DNA of 16,272 nt from the NCBI GenBank assembly GCA_003522805.1, contig DPIB01000002.1, positions 1 to 16,272 of the forward strand. Direction: 5' to 3'. Made by a program: the position numbers and the translations under genes. Position 1 is the stretch's first letter; each line of letters starts with the position of its first letter. The notes beneath the pieces are model-generated. The model was not told where the DNA came from, did no database searches, and worked only from the letters and a program-made list of their open reading frames with translations. Of the stretch, positions 8,033-15,930 are shown piece after piece. This DNA is from Fervidobacterium sp. (GTDB lineage Bacteria > Thermotogota > Thermotogae > Thermotogales > Fervidobacteriaceae).

Positions 8033-8146
8033 TGCAAGAAGTTAAGATACTTTAGGCTTCAAGTTCAAGATGGAAAAACATTTACTGTAATATGAAAGAA
8101 AAATAAAATTGAAGGAAAGAGGATGCTTAAAAAAGGAGGGATATTT

Positions 8147-9412
8147 ATGAAGTTAGCAAGAAGCTTCTTGATTGCTTTGTTCATACTGGTTCTAACCACG
8201 ATATCTTTTGCAGCCCCTGTCGTAATAAAATTTTGGCATGTATACGATGCTGGAATAGCAAAACAAACGATTGATCAAGTAGTTACGGATTTCAACAAAA
8301 GCCACGAAGGAAAAATACGAGTGGAAGCTTTGGGAATTTCTTTTTGGGATTACTGGGACAAACTCAGAATCAGTATTGCCGCTGGTCAGGAACCTGATGT
8401 TTTTGTAAACGACCTCGGAGACGTTATAATGAGAGCTAGTTCGGGTATTCTGCTTGATTTGGCACCATATTTAAAGAAAGCGGGAACAGATGTTGATAAG
8501 ACGTTTTTCAAGGCTCCTTTAGACATGTGCCGATGGAAAGGTGGAATATATGCTCTGCCGTTTGAAACAGACGTAAGGTTGCTTTTCTATAACAAGGACT
8601 TGTTTGTTAAAGCCGGATTAGACCCCAACCGTCCGCCTAAGACATGGAATGAGCTGTGGCAATATGCTGACAAGATAACAAAGAAAAACGCCCAAGGAGA
8701 CTATGATGTCCTTGGTTTTAACCCATTATACGCACAATCCTATTTTTGGATGTATGTATGGGGCAACGGTGGGGACTTCATAGATGAAAAAGGAAATCTT
8801 GTAGTGAATAGCTCTATCGTTGTAAAATCTCTTACAGAATGGAAGCAGATGGTCGATCGTTTAGGCCTCGATAAACTTCAAAAATTCAACGCAACCTATC
8901 CTCTTGGTTTGAATGATGCATTCATAAACGGAAAACTTGGAATGGTCATCCAAAATAACACATTTTTCAGCCAGTTAAGAGACTATGCACCCAATCTAAA
9001 TTACGGTGTTGTTCAAATACCATACCCTGTTAAACCTGTAAGCTGGTCGAATGGATTTTCGATCGAAGCGTCTTCCAGAAGCCGAAATAAAGATGCTGCT
9101 GCAGAGTTTATTATCTATTTAACCAGTAAAACTCCTTCTTATCTATTTGCAAAGAATGTTTCTTCTCTCGTGGGTAATAGAGAAGCGGCAATGTCACCGG
9201 ACTTAATGTCAAATGAACTGTGGAAATTATCTGTCCAAACTTTAGACATTAGCCGGTTTAGACCATTTGTACTTGAATATCCTCTCTGGTATGAGGACTT
9301 ACAGAAAACTGTCGAGACAGTTTTGTATGGCAAGTCGACTCCTCAAAAAGCACTTGATGATCTGCAAAAAATGATAGAAACGCAGATACAGAAATATAGA
9401 CTCACCCACTAA
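8147..9412 (+). CDS. ABC transporter extracellular sugar-binding protein
   Basis: The protein is 421 residues from ATG 8147, which follows AAAGGAGGG (8132-8140) at six bases; the ATG at 8123 gives eight extra residues and lacks a good site. Residues 1-22 form a signal peptide: Lys/Arg start, hydrophobic core, cleavage at SFA before APVV. There is no lipobox cysteine, so it would be free in the periplasm or held by other means. The mature part has family 1 solute-binding hallmarks: IKFWHVY at the beginning, an AAGQEPDVFV block, GGIYALPFETD and LLFYNKDLF followed by a PPKTWNEL block, and length typical of oligosaccharide binders. It would deliver the sugar to the two permeases encoded next. The ligand is not readable from sequence; an alpha-mannoside is inferred from the neighbours. 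A strong hairpin after the stop may raise its expression above that of the permeases. Confidence 0.9.
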   Translation: MKLARSFLIALFILVLTTISFAAPVVIKFWHVYDAGIAKQTIDQVVTDFNKSHEGKIRVEALGISFWDYWDKLRISIAAGQEPDVFVNDLGDVIMRASSGILLDLAPYLKKAGTDVDKTFFKAPLDMCRWKGGIYALPFETDVRLLFYNKDLFVKAGLDPNRPPKTWNELWQYADKITKKNAQGDYDVLGFNPLYAQSYFWMYVWGNGGDFIDEKGNLVVNSSIVVKSLTEWKQMVDRLGLDKLQKFNATYPLGLNDAFINGKLGMVIQNNTFFSQLRDYAPNLNYGVVQIPYPVKPVSWSNGFSIEASSRSRNKDAAAEFIIYLTSKTPSYLFAKNVSSLVGNREAAMSPDLMSNELWKLSVQTLDISRFRPFVLEYPLWYEDLQKTVETVLYGKSTPQKALDDLQKMIETQIQKYRLTH

Positions 9413-9430
9413 ACATCATCAGATGAGTCT
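9398..9430 (+). repeat. Weak inverted repeat across the binding-protein stop codon
   Basis: AGACTCA (9398-9404) pairs with TGAGTCT (9424-9430), seven perfect base pairs around a 19-base loop containing the TAA stop (9410-9412). No T-run follows. On its own it could be chance, but it is followed 18 bases later by a much stronger hairpin. Confidence 0.25.
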
Positions 9431-9448
9431 TCATATATTTTGAAACCT

Positions 9449-9480
9449 GCTCGAGTTAGGCAAAGATGCCTAACTCGAGC
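9449..9480 (+). promoter_or_regulatory. Strong intercistronic hairpin between binding protein and permeases
   Basis: GCTCGAGTTAGGCA (9449-9462) and its exact reverse complement (9467-9480) form a perfect 14-bp stem with the 4-base loop AAGA. No T-run follows on either strand (next bases on plus are ATAAGCGAAAC), so it is a poor intrinsic terminator. Its position just after the binding-protein gene matches RNA-stabilising or partly terminating hairpins known in other sugar ABC operons, which keep the binding protein in excess over the membrane subunits. A DNA-binding palindrome is an alternative. Confidence 0.75.
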
Positions 9481-9551
9481 ATAAGCGAAACTGTTTTGTT
9501 TAATTGCACATGAACCACAAATATCATATTTTCTTTTTGGAGGTTCGGAAG

Positions 9552-10442
9552 ATGCCAGGAAAATCAATAAGATCCTTTTGGAAAAGGAAAAGCGCCATTG
9601 GTTATCTATTCGCTGCTCCGTGGATCATCGGATTGGTGTGTTTCATATTAGGCCCGATCGTTGCTTCATTTTTCTTAAGTTTTACAACTTACGATGGGAT
9701 TAACCCTCCAAAATGGATAGGATTCATGAATTACAAGATTCTCTTCACGCTAGACCCGAGCTTTTTGAAGGCCTTAGGAAATACATTTTATTACATGTTT
9801 GGATCCGTTTTTCTAAAAGTTCTGCTTGGTTTAATCCTTGCAGTCCTCTTGAATAATGCCGGAAAGTTTATGGGGATATTTAGAACGATATTTTTCCTTC
9901 CCGTAGTCCTACCTGCAGTCCCTGTAATGTTCCTTTGGATGATGTTGTTCAATCCGACAAATGGCCTAATAAACCAATTCTTAGGAATTTTTGGAATAAA
10001 CGGCCCACTTTGGCTGAACTCCCCAACTTGGTCCAAACCTGCCATCATACTCATGAGTCTTTGGGGAATAGGAGGCATCATCGTCATTTTTCTGGCTGGC
10101 CTTCAGGGAATTCCTACGGAACTATACGAAGCCGCTGAGCTGGATGGTGCAAATAAAATACAGCTATTTTGGAAGATCACCGTGCCGATGTTAAGACCCG
10201 TCATTTTTTTCAATGTTGTCACAGGGCTTATCGGTGCCTCTCAAGTTTTTGCGGAAGCGTACATAATGACTGGGGGAGGTCCATTAGAATCAACAACGTT
10301 TGTGAACTTAATGATCTACAAACTCGCATTCAAAGATGTTCAAATGGGATATGCGTCTGCGATTTCGGTCGTAATGTTTCTAATCTTAGTACCATTGACA
10401 ATAGTTCTGTTTAGGATATATCGCAGACAGGCCGAATTTTGA
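9552..10442 (+). CDS. ABC transporter permease, MalF/UgpA type
   Basis: The protein has 296 residues from ATG 9552, selected because GGAGG (9539-9543) lies eight bases upstream; the ATG at 9510 has no ribosome site. It has about six hydrophobic membrane segments (near 15-45, 75-105, 112-133, 163-184, 215-235 and 268-289). The cytoplasmic EAA loop, EAAELDGA (193-200) followed by FWKITVPMLRP (206-216), docks the ATPase. It is the first half of the channel for the binding protein encoded upstream and is followed 13 bp later by its partner. The hairpin at 9449-9480 separates it from the binding-protein gene, so its expression is probably lower. Confidence 0.9.
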   Translation: MPGKSIRSFWKRKSAIGYLFAAPWIIGLVCFILGPIVASFFLSFTTYDGINPPKWIGFMNYKILFTLDPSFLKALGNTFYYMFGSVFLKVLLGLILAVLLNNAGKFMGIFRTIFFLPVVLPAVPVMFLWMMLFNPTNGLINQFLGIFGINGPLWLNSPTWSKPAIILMSLWGIGGIIVIFLAGLQGIPTELYEAAELDGANKIQLFWKITVPMLRPVIFFNVVTGLIGASQVFAEAYIMTGGGPLESTTFVNLMIYKLAFKDVQMGYASAISVVMFLILVPLTIVLFRIYRRQAEF

Positions 10443-10455
10443 GGAGGATTGCGAT

Positions 10456-11298
10456 ATGAGAAGTCAGAAAAAAATGAGACTGATAAGAGAGATAATTTTG
10501 TACAGCGTGTTAACATTGTTTAGCGTGATATTCCTAGTTCCTCTCTTTTGGATGATCTCGACGTCTTTAAAACCCGAGTCACAGGTCATGACTGTACCTG
10601 TTCAGTGGCTTCCGAAACCACCGCAATGGAGGAATTATATAGATGCAGTAAAGGCATTTCCATTCTTTAGATACTTCTGGAATACTTCGTTCTTAGCCAT
10701 TTTGAACGTGGTCGGAACTTTATTTAGTGCCTCACTTGTTGCATACAGTTTTTCAAAGTTACGTTGGAAGGGACGAAATCAGCTATTTTATATAACTATA
10801 GCTACCATGTTTATCCCCTCTCAGGTATTGATCATACCAACTTACCTTATATTCTCAAAGCTAGGTTGGATAAACACATACCTTCCATTAGTTGTCCCAG
10901 CATTTTGTGGTGGAGGGGCTTTCAACATATTCTTATTAAGACAGTTTTTTGTCTCAATACCAGACGAATTGCTGGAAGCGGCCAGGATCGATGGGGCGTC
11001 GGAATTCAGAATCTATTCACAGATCGTACTTCCATTATCCAAACCAGTGCTGTTTACGGTTTCGATCTTTACACTGCTCTTTTCATGGAACGATTTCTTT
11101 GGACCTCTGCTATACTTACACGATCCATCCAAATGGACTCTTGCAGTAGGGTTGCGAAGTTTCCAGCAACAATATACCACTACCTGGAATTTGTTGATGG
11201 CTGCTTCTACACTCACTGCTCTGCCTTTGATAATAATATACTTTATATTCCAGAAGAGCATAACAAGTGGTTTCGCTTTGAGTGGGAGTGGTAAATGA
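10456..11298 (+). CDS. ABC transporter permease, MalG/UgpE type
   Basis: The 280-residue inner-membrane protein has a hydrophobic first segment (about 11-34), membrane spans near 76-98, 109-132, 141-163, 198-220 and 247-265, and the EAA loop EAARIDGA (174-181) followed by YSQIVLPLSKP (187-197). It pairs with the preceding MalF-type subunit. Ribosome site GAGGAGG (10441-10447) overlaps the stop of the upstream gene. Its own stop TGA overlaps the ATG of the exported GH38-like gene as ATGA (11295-11298), implying translational coupling. No ABC ATPase gene is in the window, so a shared ATPase of the MsmX/UgpC kind is presumably used. Confidence 0.9.
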   Translation: MRSQKKMRLIREIILYSVLTLFSVIFLVPLFWMISTSLKPESQVMTVPVQWLPKPPQWRNYIDAVKAFPFFRYFWNTSFLAILNVVGTLFSASLVAYSFSKLRWKGRNQLFYITIATMFIPSQVLIIPTYLIFSKLGWINTYLPLVVPAFCGGGAFNIFLLRQFFVSIPDELLEAARIDGASEFRIYSQIVLPLSKPVLFTVSIFTLLFSWNDFFGPLLYLHDPSKWTLAVGLRSFQQQYTTTWNLLMAASTLTALPLIIIYFIFQKSITSGFALSGSGK

Positions 11299-13502
11299 TG
11301 AGAAGAGCAATTTTGATCGTTGTAGTTATGATCTTGTCGGTGACGTATGCTTTTGGAAAAATAGACAAGGTTTTCATAATCCCATTCAGCCATCTGGATA
11401 TTGGTTTTACAAAAACTCAAGAAGAAGTTTCTAAAGAGTACGTAGAGATGATAAACAGCTTGTTAAACATGATGGATATTTTCCCAGACTTTTCTTTCAC
11501 AATTGAGACCTTTTGGCAACTGGAACAATGGTTGGAAACATCTCCCGAACCTTTTGAAATTCAAAAATTGGTTCAGTACGTGAAAGATGGGCGCTTGGAA
11601 ATAGCGGGTGCTTACGCTTCTATGCATACAGGTTTTATGAACAAACTTTCATTGTCAGAAACATTTAATGATTCTATAAGATTCGCAAAAGAAAACAATT
11701 TTGTAATCACCACTGCTTTGATGAATGATGTCCCCGGCTATGCGCAGGATTTACCAGACGCTCTTTCTGAAAGTGGTATCCCTTACTTTATGTCTGGAAT
11801 AAATGACAAATATGGCGATGTTCTTCAACTTCCTGGATTGGTGAACATCTTCTACTGGGAAGGCCCGAACCACGGAAAGGTTCTCACTTGGATAACCAAA
11901 GCAAGCTATATGGAAGGGATCACCTTCAAAAGCATTTCTTCGATAGAAAGTTATGTAGAAAGACTGGAAGAAGAGGGTTATCCATACGATGCTGTTGCTA
12001 TTATGGTTGCAACGGATAATGGAGGACTGGGGCCGGGTCTGGTTAGTTATCTAAATCTCCACGAAGGCCCTCTACTTTCCGAACTTCAAATTGAGTTTTC
12101 AACACCTTCTAAGTTTTTTAAACGCATGGAGGAGAAGTATGGAGATGTCATACCTGTATACAAAGGTGACTGGTCAGGGTTTTGGGAAAGTGTAAAAACC
12201 GGGGGGCCATATTCATCTTCACTCATCAGATGGAGTCAAGAAATTTTGCAAGAACTAACTTCCTCGAACATGATAAATCCCGAAGATCCTTTATATCGCA
12301 CTGCGATAAAGAACATTTTGTTGTATTCCGAGCACGGTGGTGCTCCAGGGGCAGGCTGGCCTGGAAACTATACTCTCGAGCAAACGCATATCTTCAATAA
12401 AACAGTAACTGATTACGCTTCAACTGCTTATAGCAGTGTCCGGGGATTGCTCGATGAACTGGTGCCGGAGAAGACAGAACCCAGTAAACTTTATGTCTTC
12501 AATCCTGGAAACTCTGAGACGGGAAGCCTTCTTAAGTTCGAGATAGCTGAGTGGAATCCTAACATTGGAATCCTACTCGAATTCGAGGGGAAAGAGTACA
12601 CTGCGTATCCTTTCACCTCAACTTACACTGATCCGTGGAATCAAATTGACAAGGGTTACGAGGTATACATGAAACTACCGAAAGGAAATTCGGAAATAGT
12701 CATTAAAGGGATAACGGATATCAAAAGAGAAGAAAGTAAAGACAGAGAAAACGATCAGATTGTCGAAAACGGTTTCTACAGAATAGTGATAAAATCGGAT
12801 GGCACGTTTGACATCTTTGATAAGGATTTAAAAACGTGGGTGGCAAAAGATGTGGGGACCTTTGAACATGCCTACACGAGTTCTATAGAAGTCAGAGAAA
12901 AGGAGAGATTAGCTATACGAGCTTACGAATCATATGAAAATCCTCAACAAAAATCTGTGAAAGTCAAAATCGACAGTTCTCCGATTGTTGAATTGGATAT
13001 TGCCCTTCCAAGCAATGAAAAGAAAATCTTTTTCAGTTATTTTATAGATCAAACAAAAATTCCGTACATACCCTACGAGAACCATTCAATCAATTATTTC
13101 CTTAAGATTCCTATAAGCTCTGGCGGAAAGTTCGTCTATAGAGGCCCCGATTCCATCGTAAAGGACCCCTACGAATTCTCCGCACTGAGACCGGGTCAGG
13201 TAGCTGTTAGAGACTTGTTCGCTTTGGAATCCGATGGTTTAACTGTGACTATGGGCACGAGACAGACTTTTATGGTTGGTTTTGACTCGAAAACGAACTC
13301 GTTCGATTGTTTACTTTTAAGGCATTACGATGAAACAGCCACAAAAGATTCAGGAATAGTGCGGCTGGAAAATGTGGAACCTGGCAGTCCCGATGTATTA
13401 ACATTCTCATTCTTCTTTACCACAGGCAGAGAAATTGATCTGGAGGGTGCCGAAAACTTTATGAGACCCCCAATAGCGTTAACTCAGGCCGATGCAAAAT
13501 GA
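11295..13502 (+). CDS. Exported GH38-like alpha-mannosidase homologue
   Basis: The 735-residue protein begins with a signal peptide (basic MMRR, hydrophobic core to about 20, cleavage near AFG-K). The catalytic domain follows at once: PFSHLDIGFT (30-39), MNDVPG (143-148), ATDNGG (239-244), KGDWSGFW (290-297) and YSEHGG (344-349). Each block matches one in the cytoplasmic GH38 enzyme of this locus, and the four GH38 zinc positions are kept (His33, Asp35, Asp145, His347). Unlike that enzyme it lacks the ~100-residue N-terminal beta domain and is about 260 residues shorter. C-terminal residues ~420-725 are beta-rich, as in GH38 C-terminal domains. It would act outside the cytoplasm, producing sugars for the importer. 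It has no strong ribosome site of its own and overlaps the permease stop by four bases; ATG 11298 is an equally possible start. It may belong to a GH38-related family such as DUF5054, so exact substrate and even activity are less sure than the fold. Confidence 0.78.
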   Translation: MMRRAILIVVVMILSVTYAFGKIDKVFIIPFSHLDIGFTKTQEEVSKEYVEMINSLLNMMDIFPDFSFTIETFWQLEQWLETSPEPFEIQKLVQYVKDGRLEIAGAYASMHTGFMNKLSLSETFNDSIRFAKENNFVITTALMNDVPGYAQDLPDALSESGIPYFMSGINDKYGDVLQLPGLVNIFYWEGPNHGKVLTWITKASYMEGITFKSISSIESYVERLEEEGYPYDAVAIMVATDNGGLGPGLVSYLNLHEGPLLSELQIEFSTPSKFFKRMEEKYGDVIPVYKGDWSGFWESVKTGGPYSSSLIRWSQEILQELTSSNMINPEDPLYRTAIKNILLYSEHGGAPGAGWPGNYTLEQTHIFNKTVTDYASTAYSSVRGLLDELVPEKTEPSKLYVFNPGNSETGSLLKFEIAEWNPNIGILLEFEGKEYTAYPFTSTYTDPWNQIDKGYEVYMKLPKGNSEIVIKGITDIKREESKDRENDQIVENGFYRIVIKSDGTFDIFDKDLKTWVAKDVGTFEHAYTSSIEVREKERLAIRAYESYENPQQKSVKVKIDSSPIVELDIALPSNEKKIFFSYFIDQTKIPYIPYENHSINYFLKIPISSGGKFVYRGPDSIVKDPYEFSALRPGQVAVRDLFALESDGLTVTMGTRQTFMVGFDSKTNSFDCLLLRHYDETATKDSGIVRLENVEPGSPDVLTFSFFFTTGREIDLEGAENFMRPPIALTQADAK

Positions 13503-13546
13503 TTGAGTGAAGCAAAGATAAGTACTGAGAGATAGGAGGCATATCT

Positions 13547-14299
13547 ATGGCAGAGAAAGACTATTTAGAATGTTTTAAATCGCTTACATATCAAGATGAG
13601 TTCATAACAATGCCCTACAGACTGTTCGAACCAGAGATTGAGGATGGTGAAAGATATCCATTAGTAGTCTTTCTACACGGTGTTGGACAAAGAGGAAATG
13701 ATAATGAAGCACAGATAACTGCAAACGAAGGGGCAACCATCTGGGCAACTGACGAGGTTCAAAAAGATCATCCATGTTTTGTGTTAGCTCCGCAATGTCC
13801 GGATAATGCATATTGGGGGCTCGGATTCTCTACTGCATCAACAAATGAGCTCAGTCCTAATTCACTACTTGCCACAGTAGCAATCATCATTGATTCTATA
13901 ATTGATAAACATCCTGTTGATACTGACAGAATTTATATAACGGGCCTTTCGATGGGTGGATTTGGAGCTATCACACTCCTGACTTTGCATCCGGAGAAAT
14001 TTGCAGCAGGTGTCATCATGTGTGGCGGAGGGAATGCGAAAAGACTGCTCAGGATCAAACATGTTCCTTTGTGGCTATTTCATGCGGAAGACGATGATGT
14101 AGTACCAGTCGATCTCTCAAGGGAAGTTGTTGAGATACTTAGAAATTTGGGTGCAAAAGAGGTTAAATACACAGAATATCCTAAGGGTTACATGAATTCT
14201 TTGGGGCTTGAGCCACATGAGTCATGGGTACCAGGTTATAGAACGAAGGGAATGGTAAAATGGTTATTTGAGAAAAGGAGATATTCTTGTAGTCACTGA
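13547..14299 (+). CDS. Alpha/beta-hydrolase, putative cytoplasmic carbohydrate esterase
   Basis: The 250-residue protein is a single alpha/beta-hydrolase domain. It has the oxyanion-region HGVGQRG (44-50), the nucleophile elbow GLSMGG (133-138, Ser135), an acid in HAEDDDVVP (probably Asp183) and a catalytic His in EPHESW (His224), so the triad is complete. The pattern is that of feruloyl/acetyl-esterase or phospholipase-like hydrolases. No signal peptide is present, so it would deacylate imported oligosaccharides or other esters in the cytoplasm. The start is set by TAGGAGG about nine bases upstream. It follows the exported GH38-like gene by 44 bp with no terminator seen and is likely the last gene of the importer operon. 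The substrate is inferred from context only. Confidence 0.83.
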   Translation: MAEKDYLECFKSLTYQDEFITMPYRLFEPEIEDGERYPLVVFLHGVGQRGNDNEAQITANEGATIWATDEVQKDHPCFVLAPQCPDNAYWGLGFSTASTNELSPNSLLATVAIIIDSIIDKHPVDTDRIYITGLSMGGFGAITLLTLHPEKFAAGVIMCGGGNAKRLLRIKHVPLWLFHAEDDDVVPVDLSREVVEILRNLGAKEVKYTEYPKGYMNSLGLEPHESWVPGYRTKGMVKWLFEKRRYSCSH

Positions 14300-14778
14300 A
14301 ACATAGTTATAATAGAATATGAGATGTACTATATCAACCAATGCAACAATTTCTAAATCGTATGAAATACAGAATTTTGCGAAACTTCAAACGAAGAGAA
14401 AGTGTCTACAATTGTACAAATCCATGATAGGAACGAAATTAATCAAGAAAAGATATTCGAACATATAACAAAGCAGATGTATAATCTAAGTAGTTAGAAG
14501 AATAGTTTTAGAGATTATTAGTCTCTGGTCAGCATACTAAGAACTAGTTGTAATAGCTTTCTACCGTTGGCATGGGTACTTTCTCTTCATTTAAAGTTAT
14601 ACAAGTATTTTTATGATTATGCCAAAGCTTGATAAGATTTTGGCAAATCAGGTGATGTCAATGATGATGAACACATCAAGGCTACTTCTCGAAAAGACAA
14701 GTATTAAAGAAGAAACGATTCTTCATTATATACAGAAGTTTCAATACACAAATATTATTATACGAGGAGGGATTGTTT
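14300..14778. other. 479-bp AT-rich gap before the regulator gene
   Basis: No convincing gene or terminator is seen. A TATAAT (14308-14313) with TTGTAG 15 bp upstream lies just after the esterase stop, and a better-spaced promoter candidate is at 14567-14595. A 65-codon frame (14613-14810) runs into the regulator gene but has no ribosome site, and its Met/Ile-rich product resembles nothing known. A small imperfect hairpin occurs at 14510-14526. No copy of the motif at 434-446 was found here. Confidence 0.45.
14567..14595 (+). promoter_or_regulatory. Candidate promoter of the ROK regulator gene
   Basis: TTGGCA (14567-14572, five of six -35 positions) and TTTAAA (14590-14595, four of six -10 positions) are separated by 17 bp. 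It would give a leader of about 175 bases. The weak -10 keeps confidence low. Confidence 0.27.
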
Positions 14779-15930
14779 TTGAACAATCAGAATGGATCAA
14801 TAAGAGTTAGTAATTCACTGAGGGTATTGAATTTATTGATTGACAAAGAACTATCAAGAGTAGAGCTTGCCTACGAAACTGGGTTGACAAAAACCACAAT
14901 TGGTGAAATAGTTAGAGACTTCTTAAAAATAGGTTTCATAGAAGAAAACAAGAATTTTCCAACTGGTGTTGGTAGGCCATCCATAAATTTGAGAATAGTT
15001 AAGGATTTTGCTAACGTTATTGGTATAGGGGTACTTAGAGATAGTGTAAATGGTTGTCTCATCAATACGCAAGGTGAAGTTCTTCATAGTGTAAGTTATC
15101 CGTTCTCAGATAACACTCCAAAAATAGAAACAGTGTATGAAGTTATAGACGATTTAGTAAGAAGGGCAGAACTTACAAATGGAAAAGTAGAGGCAATAGG
15201 TTTAGGTGTTCCTGGACCTTTGGACACAGAGAAAGGAATTATAGGAAAGCCTCCAAAGTTGTCTGGATTCGATAATTTCCCGATAATAGACAGCATAAAG
15301 AAAAAGTACGGCATATTTGCTTGTTTGGAAAATGATGCTGATATGGGGGCAATAGGCGAGAAGTACTATGGAAAAGGAAAGGGACTGGATTCTTTCATAT
15401 ATATTCTCTATGACAAGGGTGTTGGATCAGGAGTAATAATTAATAACCAGCTTTACCACGGATTATACGGTTATGCTGGAGAAATAGGACAAACTCCACT
15501 ACTGAAAGAAGGAAAATTCGAGTACTTCGAAAATGAGTATGGCACAGACAGTATAATAAGGAAAATCAGTAGCATAATTTCCAGGCCCATAAGAAGCCTT
15601 CAAGAAATTGAAACATTGTCTGATGTGGAAAAGGAGAACATAAAAGGATTTATAAAAGAACTCTCAGAACATTTTGGGGCGATAATTATTTCTCTAATAT
15701 ACTACTTTGGAATTTCCAATATCTTTATAGATGGTAGAATGAAGTATTTAGGAAATGATTTTCTGAATCAATTAGTGCATATTGTGGAGAACTACGTTTT
15801 TCATGATCACAAAATACAAATCTCTCTTTCAAATTTAGACGAATATGCAATTTCCTTAGGATCTGCTAAGTTTGGCCTAATTGAATATCTGAAAAAGAAA
15901 GTTATCGAGTATCTACAAGGCGGCATATAG
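14779..15930 (+). CDS. ROK family transcriptional regulator with N-terminal winged helix
   Basis: The protein has 383 residues from TTG 14779, which follows GGAGGG (14766-14771) at seven bases; the in-frame TTG at 14773 is only one base from that site and is unlikely. Residues ~10-60 form a MarR-like winged helix (LSRVELAYETGLTKTTIGEIV is the helix-turn-helix, then a wing ending near GVGRPS). The ROK sugar-binding domain follows, with GLGVPGP (141-147), ENDADMG (184-190), GVGSG (214-218) and AGEIG (233-237). This is the architecture of XylR/NagC/Mlc-type repressors that release DNA on binding a sugar. The usual His after GEIG is Gln238, and the CxCGxxGC zinc motif is missing. Encoded after the catabolic genes on the same strand, it is the likely local repressor. 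Its operator is unproven. Confidence 0.85.
   Translation: MNNQNGSIRVSNSLRVLNLLIDKELSRVELAYETGLTKTTIGEIVRDFLKIGFIEENKNFPTGVGRPSINLRIVKDFANVIGIGVLRDSVNGCLINTQGEVLHSVSYPFSDNTPKIETVYEVIDDLVRRAELTNGKVEAIGLGVPGPLDTEKGIIGKPPKLSGFDNFPIIDSIKKKYGIFACLENDADMGAIGEKYYGKGKGLDSFIYILYDKGVGSGVIINNQLYHGLYGYAGEIGQTPLLKEGKFEYFENEYGTDSIIRKISSIISRPIRSLQEIETLSDVEKENIKGFIKELSEHFGAIIISLIYYFGISNIFIDGRMKYLGNDFLNQLVHIVENYVFHDHKIQISLSNLDEYAISLGSAKFGLIEYLKKKVIEYLQGGI

Larger units (their letters stand above)
7693..8146. other. 454-bp purine-rich gap with stacked Shine-Dalgarno-like sites
   Basis: Between the cytoplasmic GH38 gene and the binding-protein gene no protein family is recognisable. The stretch 7760-7930 is strikingly purine-rich on the plus strand and has three Shine-Dalgarno-like runs: 7773-7780 (ahead of a 13-codon frame, 7791-7832), 7793-7797 (ahead of an ATG at 7807) and 7835-7845 (ahead of no ATG). 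Other frames give only short stretches with stops. It may be a decayed gene or a leader. No intrinsic terminator is seen; the part after 7975 probably holds the importer promoter. Confidence 0.5.

Noticed and set aside
8123..8146. Upstream ATG as start of the binding protein
   Set aside because: The strong AAAGGAGGG lies downstream of it and is placed for ATG 8147, which begins a normal signal peptide.
9449..9480. Reading the strong hairpin as an ordinary intrinsic terminator
   Set aside because: No T-run follows on either strand, and the downstream permease genes need the transcript.
9504..9551. Upstream start region for the first permease
   Set aside because: GGAGG at 9539-9543 points to ATG 9552; the extra residues are not typical of MalF-type permeases.
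10764..11294. 176-codon plus-strand frame inside the second permease gene
   Set aside because: It is an alternative frame of the permease with its clear EAA loop; the product is Cys/Ser/Ile-rich with no family features.
11013..11420. 135-codon minus-strand frame across the permease/GH38 junction
   Set aside because: It is antisense to two confident genes and has no ribosome site or domain.
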